Shown: positions 1 through 5,913 of the stretch, one piece after another | Layout: the number at the start of each line of letters is the position of its first letter | Numbering within the stretch: position 1 is the first letter of the stretch | IMG/VR virus record: IMGVR_UViG_3300044225_002348 | Span: 1-36,641 of that record | From: a virus | Reading direction: 5' to 3' (one strand) | DNA length: 36,641 nucleotides | Translations under genes and position numbers: made by a program | Notes under the pieces: generated by a model | Told to the model about the DNA's origin: nothing | Databases searched by the model: none | The model's input: the letters and a program-made list of their open reading frames with translations, nothing else

Positions 1-22
1 GGGGAAAATGGAGGAGAGGTGA

Positions 23-400
23 ACCACGGCAGAGCTGAACATCATGGATGGCGACACCTCTGCGTCATCCACCACTGTGGCAGACGCTGACCGTGTGGTG
101 TTCAACGATGCTGGCACCATGAAGCAAGTGGCAGTCACAGACCTGGCTGCCTACTTTGATGACGAAATCACAGCAATGCCTAACCTTGTTACAACAGGCG
201 CACTAAATTCTGGCAGCATCACAAGCGGCTTTGGCGCGATAGACAACGGTTCTAGCAATATCACCACAACTGGCGTTGGAACATTTGGCTCACTGGATAT
301 CAGCGGAGATATAGACGTTGATGGTACAACAAATCTTGACGCTGTAGACATTGACGGTGCTGTGGACATTGCTGGCAACCTCACCGTAGACGGCGGCACA
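23..400 (+). repeat. Diverged repeat of fibre shaft, copy 1
   Basis: Aligns without gaps to 34670-35047 (offset 34647). The two copies differ at about twenty-odd positions before about base 370, nearly all at third codon positions, and similarity fades after the residues VDIDGAVD. This marks the left border of the exchangeable fibre tip. The first 22 bases of the window have no match in the other copy. Confidence 0.9.
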
Positions 401-2458
401 ATTAAACTAGACGGCAACTACCCAACAGGCAGCAACAACGTAGCACTTGGTGACGCAGCCCTTGATGATGGTTCGCTATCTGGTGGTAACAACACTGCTG
501 TAGGTGCCTCTGCTTTGACAGATAATACTTCTGCTGGACAGAATACTGCCATCGGTTCTTTTGCTGGAACGAACCTTACCACAGGCGGGTTGAATGTTGC
601 TGTGGGTCAGAACGCATTGTTCACAGCTACGACAGGAACAAACAATGTGGCTGTTGGGCAAGGTTCTCTGGATGCTCTGACAACAGCAAGCAATAACGTG
701 GCTATAGGCAAGGATTCGCTTGGCGCAACCACCACAGCCGCTGGTAGCACAGCGGTGGGGTATCAGGCTGGTGCAGCAAGTACAACGGGGCTAGTTACTG
801 CTGTCGGCTATCAAGCACTAGATGCAAACACAACAGCAATATATAACAGTGCGTTTGGTATTCTTGCACTGACTGCAAACACAACTGGCGAGTACAATAC
901 GGCGATAGGCCGCGAATCGTTAGAGGCGAATACCACTGCATCCAACAACACAGCCGTTGGCTATCAGGCACTCACCGCAAACACTACTGGCGCAGAAAAC
1001 ACGGCAGTCGGAACATACGCTTTAGACGCGAACAGTTCTGGCGGGAACAATGTCGCAGTCGGCAGATACGCTTTATCCGCAAATACAACTGCCTCTAATA
1101 ATACGGCTGTTGGGGACGCGGCATTGATGCAGTCAACGACAGGAGCGAACAACACCGCTTGCGGCAAAACATCTTTGTACGCACTTACAACGGGTTCCAA
1201 CAATACGGCAGTAGGTCATCAAGCCTTAGATGCTGTTACAACGGGTGGTAACAACACGGCTTGTGGTCAAAATGCTCTTACAGCTTGTACAGGCGATAAC
1301 AATACGGCAGTTGGCACAGCGGCACTTCAAGCGAATACTTCAGGCGCAGGAAACACCGCCATCGGAACAAATGCAGGAGATGCAATCAGCACTGGTTCAA
1401 ATAATGCTGCAATGGGATTTCACGCATTATCAACAGTTACAACAGCTAATAACAATGTTGGCATAGGGTCTTATTCAGGAGATGCCATCACAACTGGTGG
1501 TGGGAATACCCTATGCGGGGTTAATGCGGGGACCACGCTTACCACGGGTAACAATAACATTGCTGTCGGGCTAAATGCTCTTATGTCAGCGACCACGGGC
1601 AGTCACAATCATGCGGTAGGTGATAGCGCATTACAGACGCTTACAACTGGTCAGTATAATGTTGCTTTAGGTCACTACACTGGTGGGTTGACGACCACAC
1701 CAACATTTAATGTGTCCATTGGTCACGGCACAATGACAAGCGGAACAACAGGTGGAAACAACACTGCTGTTGGTGGCCAAGCTCTTTATTACAATCAAAC
1801 AGGGTCAGAAAATGTTGCAATTGGTCGTTTTGCTCTTGGTGGTGTAGGCTCAAATAGCCACAGTTCTAATACTGCTGTTGGAAGTCAAGCAGCTGGAGGA
1901 ATTACTACTGGTAACGAAAATGTATTTATAGGTGCTTCTGCTGGGCATAGCTCAATATCCACTACAACAGGTGCTGGCAATATATACATAGGTAGAAGCT
2001 CTCATGGAAGTGCAGCAAGCAATACTAAAGAAATAGTAATAGCCTATAATTCTACAGGCAAAGGCAGTAACACAGGTTTTATCAACCCTAATAGCGGTGG
2101 TGTTTATCAAGGCAATAATTCATCTAGCTGGTCAACCACATCAGATATTCGCATTAAGAAAAACATTGAAGATAACAACATTGGTCTTGAGGCAATCAAT
2201 CAAGTTAGGGTCCGCAACTTTGAGTATAGAACCCCTGATGAGATAGATGAGCTGCCAACAAACACCGCCATAGACAAGCAGGGCGTTCAGCTTGGCGTTA
2301 TTGCCCAAGAGATACAGCAAGTTTTGCCTGATATGGTAAAGCAAGAAACGACAGGTTGTCTCAGAGTAGACGCTGATAATATCACATGGTATTTGGTGAA
2401 TGCCGTGAAAGAACTTTCAGCAAAAGTAGCTGAATTAGAAGCCAAGATAGGAGATTAA
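23..2458 (+). CDS. Tail fibre C-terminal part, YadA-like repeats plus S74 chaperone domain (5' partial)
   Basis: Receptor-binding tip of a tail fibre, open at the left edge. The frame from base 23 matches the fibre at 33626-36202 through its shared shaft (to about base 400); an in-frame stop at 20-22 lies in 22 bases with no counterpart there. From 434 to about 2000 come some 31 units of 17-18 residues of the type NNTAVGxxAL-x3-TTG, the pattern of YadA-head left-handed beta-rolls. The last part (2141-2458) is an intramolecular chaperone of peptidase family S74: SDIRIKKNI gives the Ser (codon 2141) and Lys (codon 2156) five residues apart that form the self-cleavage dyad in endosialidase-type fibres, and it ends in a coiled coil. 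In that family the domain drives trimer folding and is then cut off. ATG 44 is internal, not the true start. Confidence 0.85.
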   Translation, partial: TTAELNIMDGDTSASSTTVADADRVVFNDAGTMKQVAVTDLAAYFDDEITAMPNLVTTGALNSGSITSGFGAIDNGSSNITTTGVGTFGSLDISGDIDVDGTTNLDAVDIDGAVDIAGNLTVDGGTIKLDGNYPTGSNNVALGDAALDDGSLSGGNNTAVGASALTDNTSAGQNTAIGSFAGTNLTTGGLNVAVGQNALFTATTGTNNVAVGQGSLDALTTASNNVAIGKDSLGATTTAAGSTAVGYQAGAASTTGLVTAVGYQALDANTTAIYNSAFGILALTANTTGEYNTAIGRESLEANTTASNNTAVGYQALTANTTGAENTAVGTYALDANSSGGNNVAVGRYALSANTTASNNTAVGDAALMQSTTGANNTACGKTSLYALTTGSNNTAVGHQALDAVTTGGNNTACGQNALTACTGDNNTAVGTAALQANTSGAGNTAIGTNAGDAISTGSNNAAMGFHALSTVTTANNNVGIGSYSGDAITTGGGNTLCGVNAGTTLTTGNNNIAVGLNALMSATTGSHNHAVGDSALQTLTTGQYNVALGHYTGGLTTTPTFNVSIGHGTMTSGTTGGNNTAVGGQALYYNQTGSENVAIGRFALGGVGSNSHSSNTAVGSQAAGGITTGNENVFIGASAGHSSISTTTGAGNIYIGRSSHGSAASNTKEIVIAYNSTGKGSNTGFINPNSGGVYQGNNSSSWSTTSDIRIKKNIEDNNIGLEAINQVRVRNFEYRTPDEIDELPTNTAIDKQGVQLGVIAQEIQQVLPDMVKQETTGCLRVDADNITWYLVNAVKELSAKVAELEAKIGD

Positions 2459-2459
2459 A

Positions 2460-2702
2460 ATGGCTAGAACAGACGCAGAAAAAGCACAAGACTACACAGC
2501 AATGGGTCACTCCGTTGAACTCATCAACGCTGTGATTGCAGGGTCACAGATGGCAGATGAAGATGCTTCTGAACGTCAGGCTTGTGTAGACCGTAATGTA
2601 GAACACCTAGAACTTATGAAGGCAAAGACCGACTGGGGTTCTGAGGACATGACGGCTACAACGAAAGCAATCAGTGACGGCAAGGCATATAAGGCAAGCT
2701 AA
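2460..2702 (+). CDS. Small protein downstream of tail-fibre tip (allele 1)
   Basis: An 80-residue soluble, acidic, mostly helical protein starting two bases after the fibre stop and overlapping the next start by one base. It holds the place that an unrelated 92-residue protein (36212-36490) holds beside the other fibre tip, so it travels with the tip. By position it could be a fibre assembly chaperone or a tip-associated protein, but no motif shows this. I do not recognise the family. Confidence 0.75.
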   Translation: MARTDAEKAQDYTAMGHSVELINAVIAGSQMADEDASERQACVDRNVEHLELMKAKTDWGSEDMTATTKAISDGKAYKAS

Positions 2703-2920
2703 TGGACTTAGTCCATATCATAGACGGCCTGATCGGCGTCCTAGTCATGGCTGGCGGCTGGTTCCTCGGATCACAAGCGCGTGAGGTCAAGCGGCTGGAT
2801 ATCTTGATAAACAGGACACGCGAGGACTTTGTGTCGCGTGGCGAGTTGCGTAACGATTTGCAAAGAATAACTGATAGTCTACAACGCCTAGAGGACAGAC
2901 TGGAGCGCCTCAGCTCATAG
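2702..2920 (+). CDS. Small membrane protein with coiled coil (lysis-region)
   Basis: A 72-residue protein with one hydrophobic segment (about residues 6-24, with a GGWFLG end) followed by a charged amphipathic helix to the C-terminus, predicted coiled coil. Single N-terminal membrane anchor plus helical periplasmic or cytoplasmic domain fits an inner spanin-like or holin-accessory protein, and the gene opens the lysis cluster that ends in the M15 endolysin. The function is inferred only from topology and position. Its first 145 bases occur again at 36497-36641, identical from 2744 on but with synonymous differences before that. Confidence 0.7.
   Translation: MDLVHIIDGLIGVLVMAGGWFLGSQAREVKRLDILINRTREDFVSRGELRNDLQRITDSLQRLEDRLERLSS
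2744..2846 (+). repeat. Exact 103-bp overlap with window end, copy 1
   Basis: Identical to 36539-36641 (offset 33795). It indicates that the sequence leaving the right edge continues here, so the genome is circular, circularly permuted or concatemeric. It also marks the right border of the exchanged fibre-tip segment. Confidence 0.93.
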
Positions 2921-2927
2921 GTGAACC

Positions 2928-3152
2928 ATGCTCACTGTTTTCGTCTTGACCGTTTACATGGGGCTGGGCGAAGACAAAAAACTAATCCACGACAAAATGC
3001 TCTTTCGCAGCCTGGTAGACTGCCAGTGGTATGCGTCCCGTATTGTCAAAACCTATGGCAACTATGAGTTCTACCGAGCCGGCACTGACAAGATCACTGC
3101 CTATTGCCTGCCCCTAGAAATCCCAGACAACACTGATCAGAGGCTTTACTGA
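2928..3152 (+). CDS. Short conserved-type phage protein, hydrophobic N-terminus
   Basis: A 74-residue protein preceded by AGGTGA. Residues 1-12 are hydrophobic (MLTVFVLTVYMG), a short membrane or signal-like stretch, followed by a compact domain with two cysteines (in DCQWYA and AYCLP). Short proteins of this shape, with a cysteine-aromatic motif, are common near the lysis or fibre genes of marine podoviruses, but their function is unknown to me. Its stop overlaps the next start by one base. Confidence 0.65.
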   Translation: MLTVFVLTVYMGLGEDKKLIHDKMLFRSLVDCQWYASRIVKTYGNYEFYRAGTDKITAYCLPLEIPDNTDQRLY

Positions 3153-3844
3153 TGGACCCAGTATCAGCAATGGCGGCAGCATCAGCAGCCTTCTCAGCGG
3201 TCAAAAAAGGCGTAGCCATTGGCAAAGACATTGAGTCTATGGCCTCAGATATCGGAAGATGGATGGGTGCGCTTAGTGATCTGGATATGCTGGAGAAAGA
3301 AGCCAAGAACCCTCCTATTTTTAAAAAGTTATTTTCTGGTCAAAGCGTAGAACAAGAAGCAATGGAAGCATTTGCTGCTGCTGAAAAGAGTAGGCAGCAA
3401 CGAACCGATCTCAAAAACATGATTGGCATGATGTACGGCAAATCCAAATGGGATGAGCTTGTTCGTATGGAAGGCCAGATACGCAAACGAAGGCAAGATA
3501 CCCTTTACAAGCAAAGACAGCGGCGCAGAAAGTTTGTTGAGATTGTGGCTTGGATAATGATGGCAGTAGTAGCTGCCGCGTTACTCACTCTGTTTGTGTT
3601 GTTTCTTAAAGGCCAAGCTGCCAAGGCACAGCCAGATCATGTGATCTGCCGGCTGGTGGGCTGCGAGGTTTTCCAGGGGAAACGATGGTGCGTTTATAGG
3701 GGCGCATGGAACACACAAGAATCAATGAGCTTTGGAATGAGCGAGTGGTTTCCGCGTGAGTATCTTTGTGACTTTGTACCTGACGCGCCCAAGCCGCCGA
3801 GCATGAGGGACACTCTCAAGGCAATTCGGGAGAGTCAACGATGA
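3152..3844 (+). CDS. Membrane-anchored phage protein, unknown function
   Basis: A 230-residue protein. The N-terminal third is Ala-rich and helical (starts MDPVSAMAAASAAFSAVKKG); residues about 60-125 are charged helix ending in a basic run (QRQRRRK); then one transmembrane helix (about 130-152) and a C-terminal domain with four cysteines (CRLVGCEVF, RWCVYRG, YLCDF) that could form disulfides outside the cytoplasm. Proteins with this MDPV...AVKKG start are frequent beside fibre and lysis genes of marine phages. A role in lysis or envelope interaction is possible by position. It overlaps the next gene by four bases. Confidence 0.7.
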   Translation: MDPVSAMAAASAAFSAVKKGVAIGKDIESMASDIGRWMGALSDLDMLEKEAKNPPIFKKLFSGQSVEQEAMEAFAAAEKSRQQRTDLKNMIGMMYGKSKWDELVRMEGQIRKRRQDTLYKQRQRRRKFVEIVAWIMMAVVAAALLTLFVLFLKGQAAKAQPDHVICRLVGCEVFQGKRWCVYRGAWNTQESMSFGMSEWFPREYLCDFVPDAPKPPSMRDTLKAIRESQR

Positions 3845-4161
3845 CACAGAAAAAGTTGCAGCCGCAAAGCGATTTTGAACAATACGATTTGGATGGTGAC
3901 GGGGTCGTTACAGATGAGGAGCTGGAACACGCCAAGGCGATGAAACAAACAGAGCGTGAGCTGCGTAAGAGCTTGGCACAGCTCCGCATGGCAAGGTTCA
4001 CGCTGATCGGCATGGGCGCCTTCACGGCAATGATGTTTACCCCTTGGGTGAGTGTCGAGCGTATTGATGCGCTCAGCGAGATTTCAAACCTTTTCTATAT
4101 TTCCGGCGCCGGCATTGTCGGGGCGTATATGGGAACAACAGCGTGGATGAGTAGGAAATGA
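3841..4161 (+). CDS. EF-hand membrane protein
   Basis: A 106-residue protein with a canonical EF-hand loop at residues 16-27 (DLDGDGVVTDEE: Asp16, Asp18, Asp20, Thr24, Glu27), which predicts calcium binding. After a charged helix come two hydrophobic segments (about 53-68 and 80-97), so it is likely a two-pass membrane protein with the EF-hand on the N-terminal side. It is joined by ATGA-type overlaps to both neighbours inside the lysis cluster. The combination suggests a calcium-sensing or calcium-stabilised component of holin-type lysis, but that is inference; only the EF-hand and the hydrophobic segments are visible. Confidence 0.72.
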   Translation: MTQKKLQPQSDFEQYDLDGDGVVTDEELEHAKAMKQTERELRKSLAQLRMARFTLIGMGAFTAMMFTPWVSVERIDALSEISNLFYISGAGIVGAYMGTTAWMSRK

Positions 4162-4559
4162 TCCAAGCATTGATTGGTCCAATAGCCGAGTTGGCTGGCG
4201 GCTGGCTGAAGTCAAAGGCGGCAACCAAAGCGGCTGAGACTGAGGCTAAGGTCGCGATGAAAAAAGCAGAGGCCAAGGTCTATGAGACTGAGGCCACCAG
4301 TACAATGCTTATGGAGCAGCAGCTGACGCGCCAGATGGAGAGCAGCTGGAAGGATGAATTTTGGGTCATAATTTTTGGCTCGATTCTAATCGCCTGTTTT
4401 CTGCCCTGGACCCAAGAGTACGTTAAAAACGGGTTTATCTTCCTCGATCAACATACGCCACCCTGGTTCGCAAATTGCCTTTACATTTCAATCAGCGCGA
4501 GCTTTGGCTACCGCATAGGTAAGGCAGGGCTCGGCGCACTTGCTAACAGGAAAAAGTAA
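4158..4559 (+). CDS. Holin-like protein (gene-transfer-agent 3-TM holin type)
   Basis: A 133-residue protein: a short N-terminal hydrophobic patch (IQALIGPIAELAGGWL), an Ala/Lys/Glu amphipathic helix (about 18-60), then WKDEFWVIIFGSILIACFLPW and a second membrane span ending in SFGYRIGKAG. The order (GP-type N-terminus, charged helix, W-D/E-E-aromatic membrane entry, SFG near the end) resembles the holin family found in alphaproteobacterial gene transfer agents and prophages. Holins make the inner-membrane lesion that lets the endolysin out. The next gene, starting on its stop codon, is the endolysin, which supports the call. Confidence 0.65.
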   Translation: MIQALIGPIAELAGGWLKSKAATKAAETEAKVAMKKAEAKVYETEATSTMLMEQQLTRQMESSWKDEFWVIIFGSILIACFLPWTQEYVKNGFIFLDQHTPPWFANCLYISISASFGYRIGKAGLGALANRKK

Positions 4560-5017
4560 TGAAGCTATCGGCTAATTTTACTCTGGACGAGCTTTGCAAA
4601 AGTCAGACAGCTGAGAGAAAGGGCATACCAAATCTGCCCAACACAGATGAGATAGAAGCACTTGAGCTGCTGTGTGAGCACATATTGCAGCCCATCAGAG
4701 ATAAGTTCGGACCCTTTATGGTATCGTCAGGATTCCGAAGCCCGGAGTTGTGTGTTGCGATCGGCTCAAAAATCACCTCACAGCATTGCTGTACAGATGG
4801 TAAATGTGCTGCAGCTGATTTTGAGATTCCCGGCACTGATAACTATGCTTTGAGTGAGTGGATACGCGACAACCTGGATTTTGATCAACTAATTCTAGAG
4901 TGCTATCGCGGTGGCAACACTGGCTGGATTCACTGCAGCTGGGCGCCAGATCCACGCAAAGAGCTGCTCACATACGACAGAAAAAATGGATATAGGAAAG
5001 GTTTGATCAATGCCTGA
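4559..5017 (+). CDS. Endolysin, peptidase M15 (D-Ala-D-Ala carboxypeptidase-like)
   Basis: A 152-residue protein of the M15 zinc-peptidase fold used by many phages to cut peptidoglycan cross-bridges. Visible family marks: FTLDELCKSQTA at the start, VSSGFRSPELC, the zinc ligands His76 (SQH), Asp87 (AADFE) and His125 (WIH). The usual short spacer between the first two ligands is longer here and holds three cysteines (residues 77, 78 and 83, in HCCTDGKC), which is unusual. No signal peptide, so export would depend on the holin just upstream. The final eight bases overlap the next small gene. Confidence 0.88.
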   Translation: MKLSANFTLDELCKSQTAERKGIPNLPNTDEIEALELLCEHILQPIRDKFGPFMVSSGFRSPELCVAIGSKITSQHCCTDGKCAAADFEIPGTDNYALSEWIRDNLDFDQLILECYRGGNTGWIHCSWAPDPRKELLTYDRKNGYRKGLINA

Positions 5018-5168
5018 GAGACTAGAGAAAAGCCTCATGGCCCAGGCCGCTAAGAAGGGGCTGAAGGGCAAGAAGCGTGATGCCTATGTATATGGCACCA
5101 TGACAAAGGTTGCCGGCCCCAAGGGCTCTAAAAAGGCCGCTATGACCGGGTCCATCAGGCGTGGCTAA
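5010..5168 (+). CDS. Very small basic protein
   Basis: A 52-residue Lys/Gly/Ala-rich protein beginning at ATG 5010 inside the end of the endolysin gene and ending inside the start of the next. It carries the signature YVYGTMTKV...GPKGSKKA, seen in very small basic proteins of marine phages. High positive charge suggests nucleic-acid binding or packaging in the virion, but nothing proves it. The overlaps on both sides indicate translational coupling. Confidence 0.65.
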   Translation: MPERLEKSLMAQAAKKGLKGKKRDAYVYGTMTKVAGPKGSKKAAMTGSIRRG

Positions 5169-5430
5169 GACGCCTGCATGGCAGAGATCAGCTGGGCAAA
5201 GTGAATCAGGTGGCCTCAACGAGGCAGGCAGAAGATCAGCTCGCCGGCAGGGCATGAATTTGCAGGCTCCTGTAAGTGCAAAGCAGGCAAAGAAATCACC
5301 GAAATCAGCTGCCAGGCGTAAGAGTTTTTGCGCGCGTATGTCTGGCATGAAAGCAAAGCTGACATCTGCAAAGACAGCGCGCGATCCAAACAGCCGTATC
5401 AACAAAGCTCTGAGAAAGTGGGATTGTTAG
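5161..5430 (+). CDS. Small basic phage protein (DUF6321-like)
   Basis: An 89-residue basic protein. The pattern AKTPAWQR...GGLNEAGR...GMNLQAPV...ARRKSFCARMSGM...INKALRKW resembles a short protein family of marine phages that I believe is DUF6321, of unknown function. The start is GTG 5161: the conserved family start (AKTPAW) follows directly and no in-frame ATG is nearby. It overlaps the preceding gene by eight bases and lies three bases before the next ATG. Confidence 0.68.
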   Translation: MAKTPAWQRSAGQSESGGLNEAGRRSARRQGMNLQAPVSAKQAKKSPKSAARRKSFCARMSGMKAKLTSAKTARDPNSRINKALRKWDC

Positions 5431-5432
5431 CC

Positions 5433-5573
5433 ATGAAACCTGGTCTATATGCCAACATCAATCGGCGCCGCGCCGCCGGCACCAGTCGTTCTAAATCCAA
5501 AAGCACAATTAGCAAAGCTGCCTACGCAAACATGAAGGCAGGCTTTCCAAAGAAAAAGAAGAAAAAAGCCTAG
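5433..5573 (+). CDS. Very small basic protein, poly-Lys tail
   Basis: A 46-residue protein starting MKPGLYANINRRRAAGTS and ending in six lysines and an alanine. The MKPGLYANI start is common to tiny basic proteins of marine podoviruses. The true start is ATG 5433, two bases after the stop of the preceding gene; longer reading in this frame upstream overlaps that gene and is not supported. Its stop lies three bases before the first attachment-site repeat, so it is the last gene of the rightward late cluster. Confidence 0.65.
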   Translation: MKPGLYANINRRRAAGTSRSKSKSTISKAAYANMKAGFPKKKKKKA

Positions 5574-5575
5574 CC

Positions 5576-5616
5576 GGGTCACAAACTTTTTGTGACCCGG
5601 GTCACAGCTGGGTCAC
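5576..5616 (+). repeat. GGGTCAC repeats, left arm of attachment site
   Basis: GGGTCAC lies at 5576-5582, 5599-5605 and 5610-5616, and its complement at 5592-5598. The first part is a perfect hairpin, GGGTCACAAA-CTT-TTTGTGACCC (5576-5598), which may also end transcription from the late genes. The last two copies form a direct pair 11 bp apart (GGGTCAC-N4-GGGTCAC). The same pair sits at 5794-5811 across the tRNA-like core, the expected layout of arm-type binding sites for a tyrosine integrase or its accessory factor. Confidence 0.75.
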
Positions 5617-5624
5617 GTGCCTGA

Positions 5625-5652
5625 CGTAACTGAACGTAACTGGGCGTAACTG
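5625..5652 (+). repeat. Three CGTAACTG direct repeats with 10-bp spacing
   Basis: CGTAACTG occurs at 5625, 5635 and 5645, exactly one per ten bases, so all three face the same side of the helix. This is typical of cooperative binding by an integrase arm domain, excisionase or repressor. They lie between the left GGGTCAC arm and the tRNA-like core. Confidence 0.8.
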
Positions 5653-5722
5653 AAACATTACGTATTGCTTTATGTGGCTTCATGTGGCACATATGGACTT
5701 GTAATGCATCAATGTTTTGACA

Positions 5723-5748
5723 GGTTCGAGTCCCGTCACTCCCGCCAC
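5723..5748 (+). other. attP core: 3' end of a tRNA gene
   Basis: GGTTCGAGTCCCGTCACTCC-CGCCAC has the T-loop (TTCGAGT, 5725-5731), the T-stem 3' side, a 7-base acceptor strand (CACTCCC), discriminator G (5744) and CCA (5745-5747) of a bacterial tRNA. Upstream bases do not complete a cloverleaf, so this is only the 3' piece, as phages carry in order to restore the host tRNA on integration. Discriminator G fits Asp, Ser, Asn or similar; Asp-like is my best guess but weak. The integrase gene lies 170 bp downstream. Confidence 0.8.
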
Positions 5749-5750
5749 GC

Positions 5751-5787
5751 AAGCCATTGTTTTCATTACGAAAGCAATGGTTTTTTT
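5751..5787 (+). terminator. Rho-independent terminator after the tRNA 3' end
   Basis: CCATTG (5754-5759) pairs with CAATGG (5775-5780), extended by TTTT/AAAG pairs around the loop CATTACG, and is followed by seven T (5781-5787). Directly after the tRNA CCA it would end the tRNA transcript once the phage is integrated, and insulates the integrase promoter. Confidence 0.8.
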
Positions 5788-5793
5788 GCGTTT

Positions 5794-5811
5794 GGGTCAC
5801 AAATGGGTCAC
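5794..5811 (+). repeat. GGGTCAC-N4-GGGTCAC, right arm of attachment site
   Basis: Two GGGTCAC copies, at 5794-5800 and 5805-5811, 11 bp apart, same orientation and spacing as the pair at 5599-5616. They flank the tRNA-like core on the integrase side. Confidence 0.75.
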
Positions 5812-5852
5812 AAGAAATGTTAAGTGGGTGCGGGATTTGTCCCTTTCCCGGT

Positions 5853-5899
5853 CTTGATCTTTACGTTAAACGTCAATATATATGTTGTGTAAGATCAAG
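5853..5899 (+). promoter_or_regulatory. Integrase promoter with operator
   Basis: TTGATC (5854-5859), a 17-base spacer and TATATA (5877-5882) form a good sigma-70 promoter ahead of the integrase. The spacer holds the palindrome ACGTTAAACGT (5863-5873), part of CGTTAAACGTCAATA, which matches a site in the cI-cro region with one mismatch. A larger inverted repeat, CTTGATCTTTAC (5853-5864) against GTAAGATCAAG (5889-5899), brackets the promoter and may bind a second protein or fold in the mRNA leader. The ribosome site AAGGG (5901-5905) precedes ATG 5914. Confidence 0.7.
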
Positions 5900-5913
5900 A
5901 AAGGGATACAATC

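Noticed and set aside
434-2000. CRISPR array or DNA-level tandem repeat
   Set aside because: The units are repeats of protein sequence with many silent differences and no conserved spacer-repeat layout.
44-2458. Fibre gene as a complete protein starting at ATG 44
   Set aside because: The reading frame matches the other fibre copy upstream of this ATG (from base 23), so the ATG is an internal methionine of a fibre cut by the window edge.
5695-5747. A complete tRNA (possible TGT anticodon in CTTGTAA)
   Set aside because: The anticodon stem has a mismatch, the variable region is the wrong length and no D-arm or 5' acceptor strand is found; only the 3' end of a tRNA is present.
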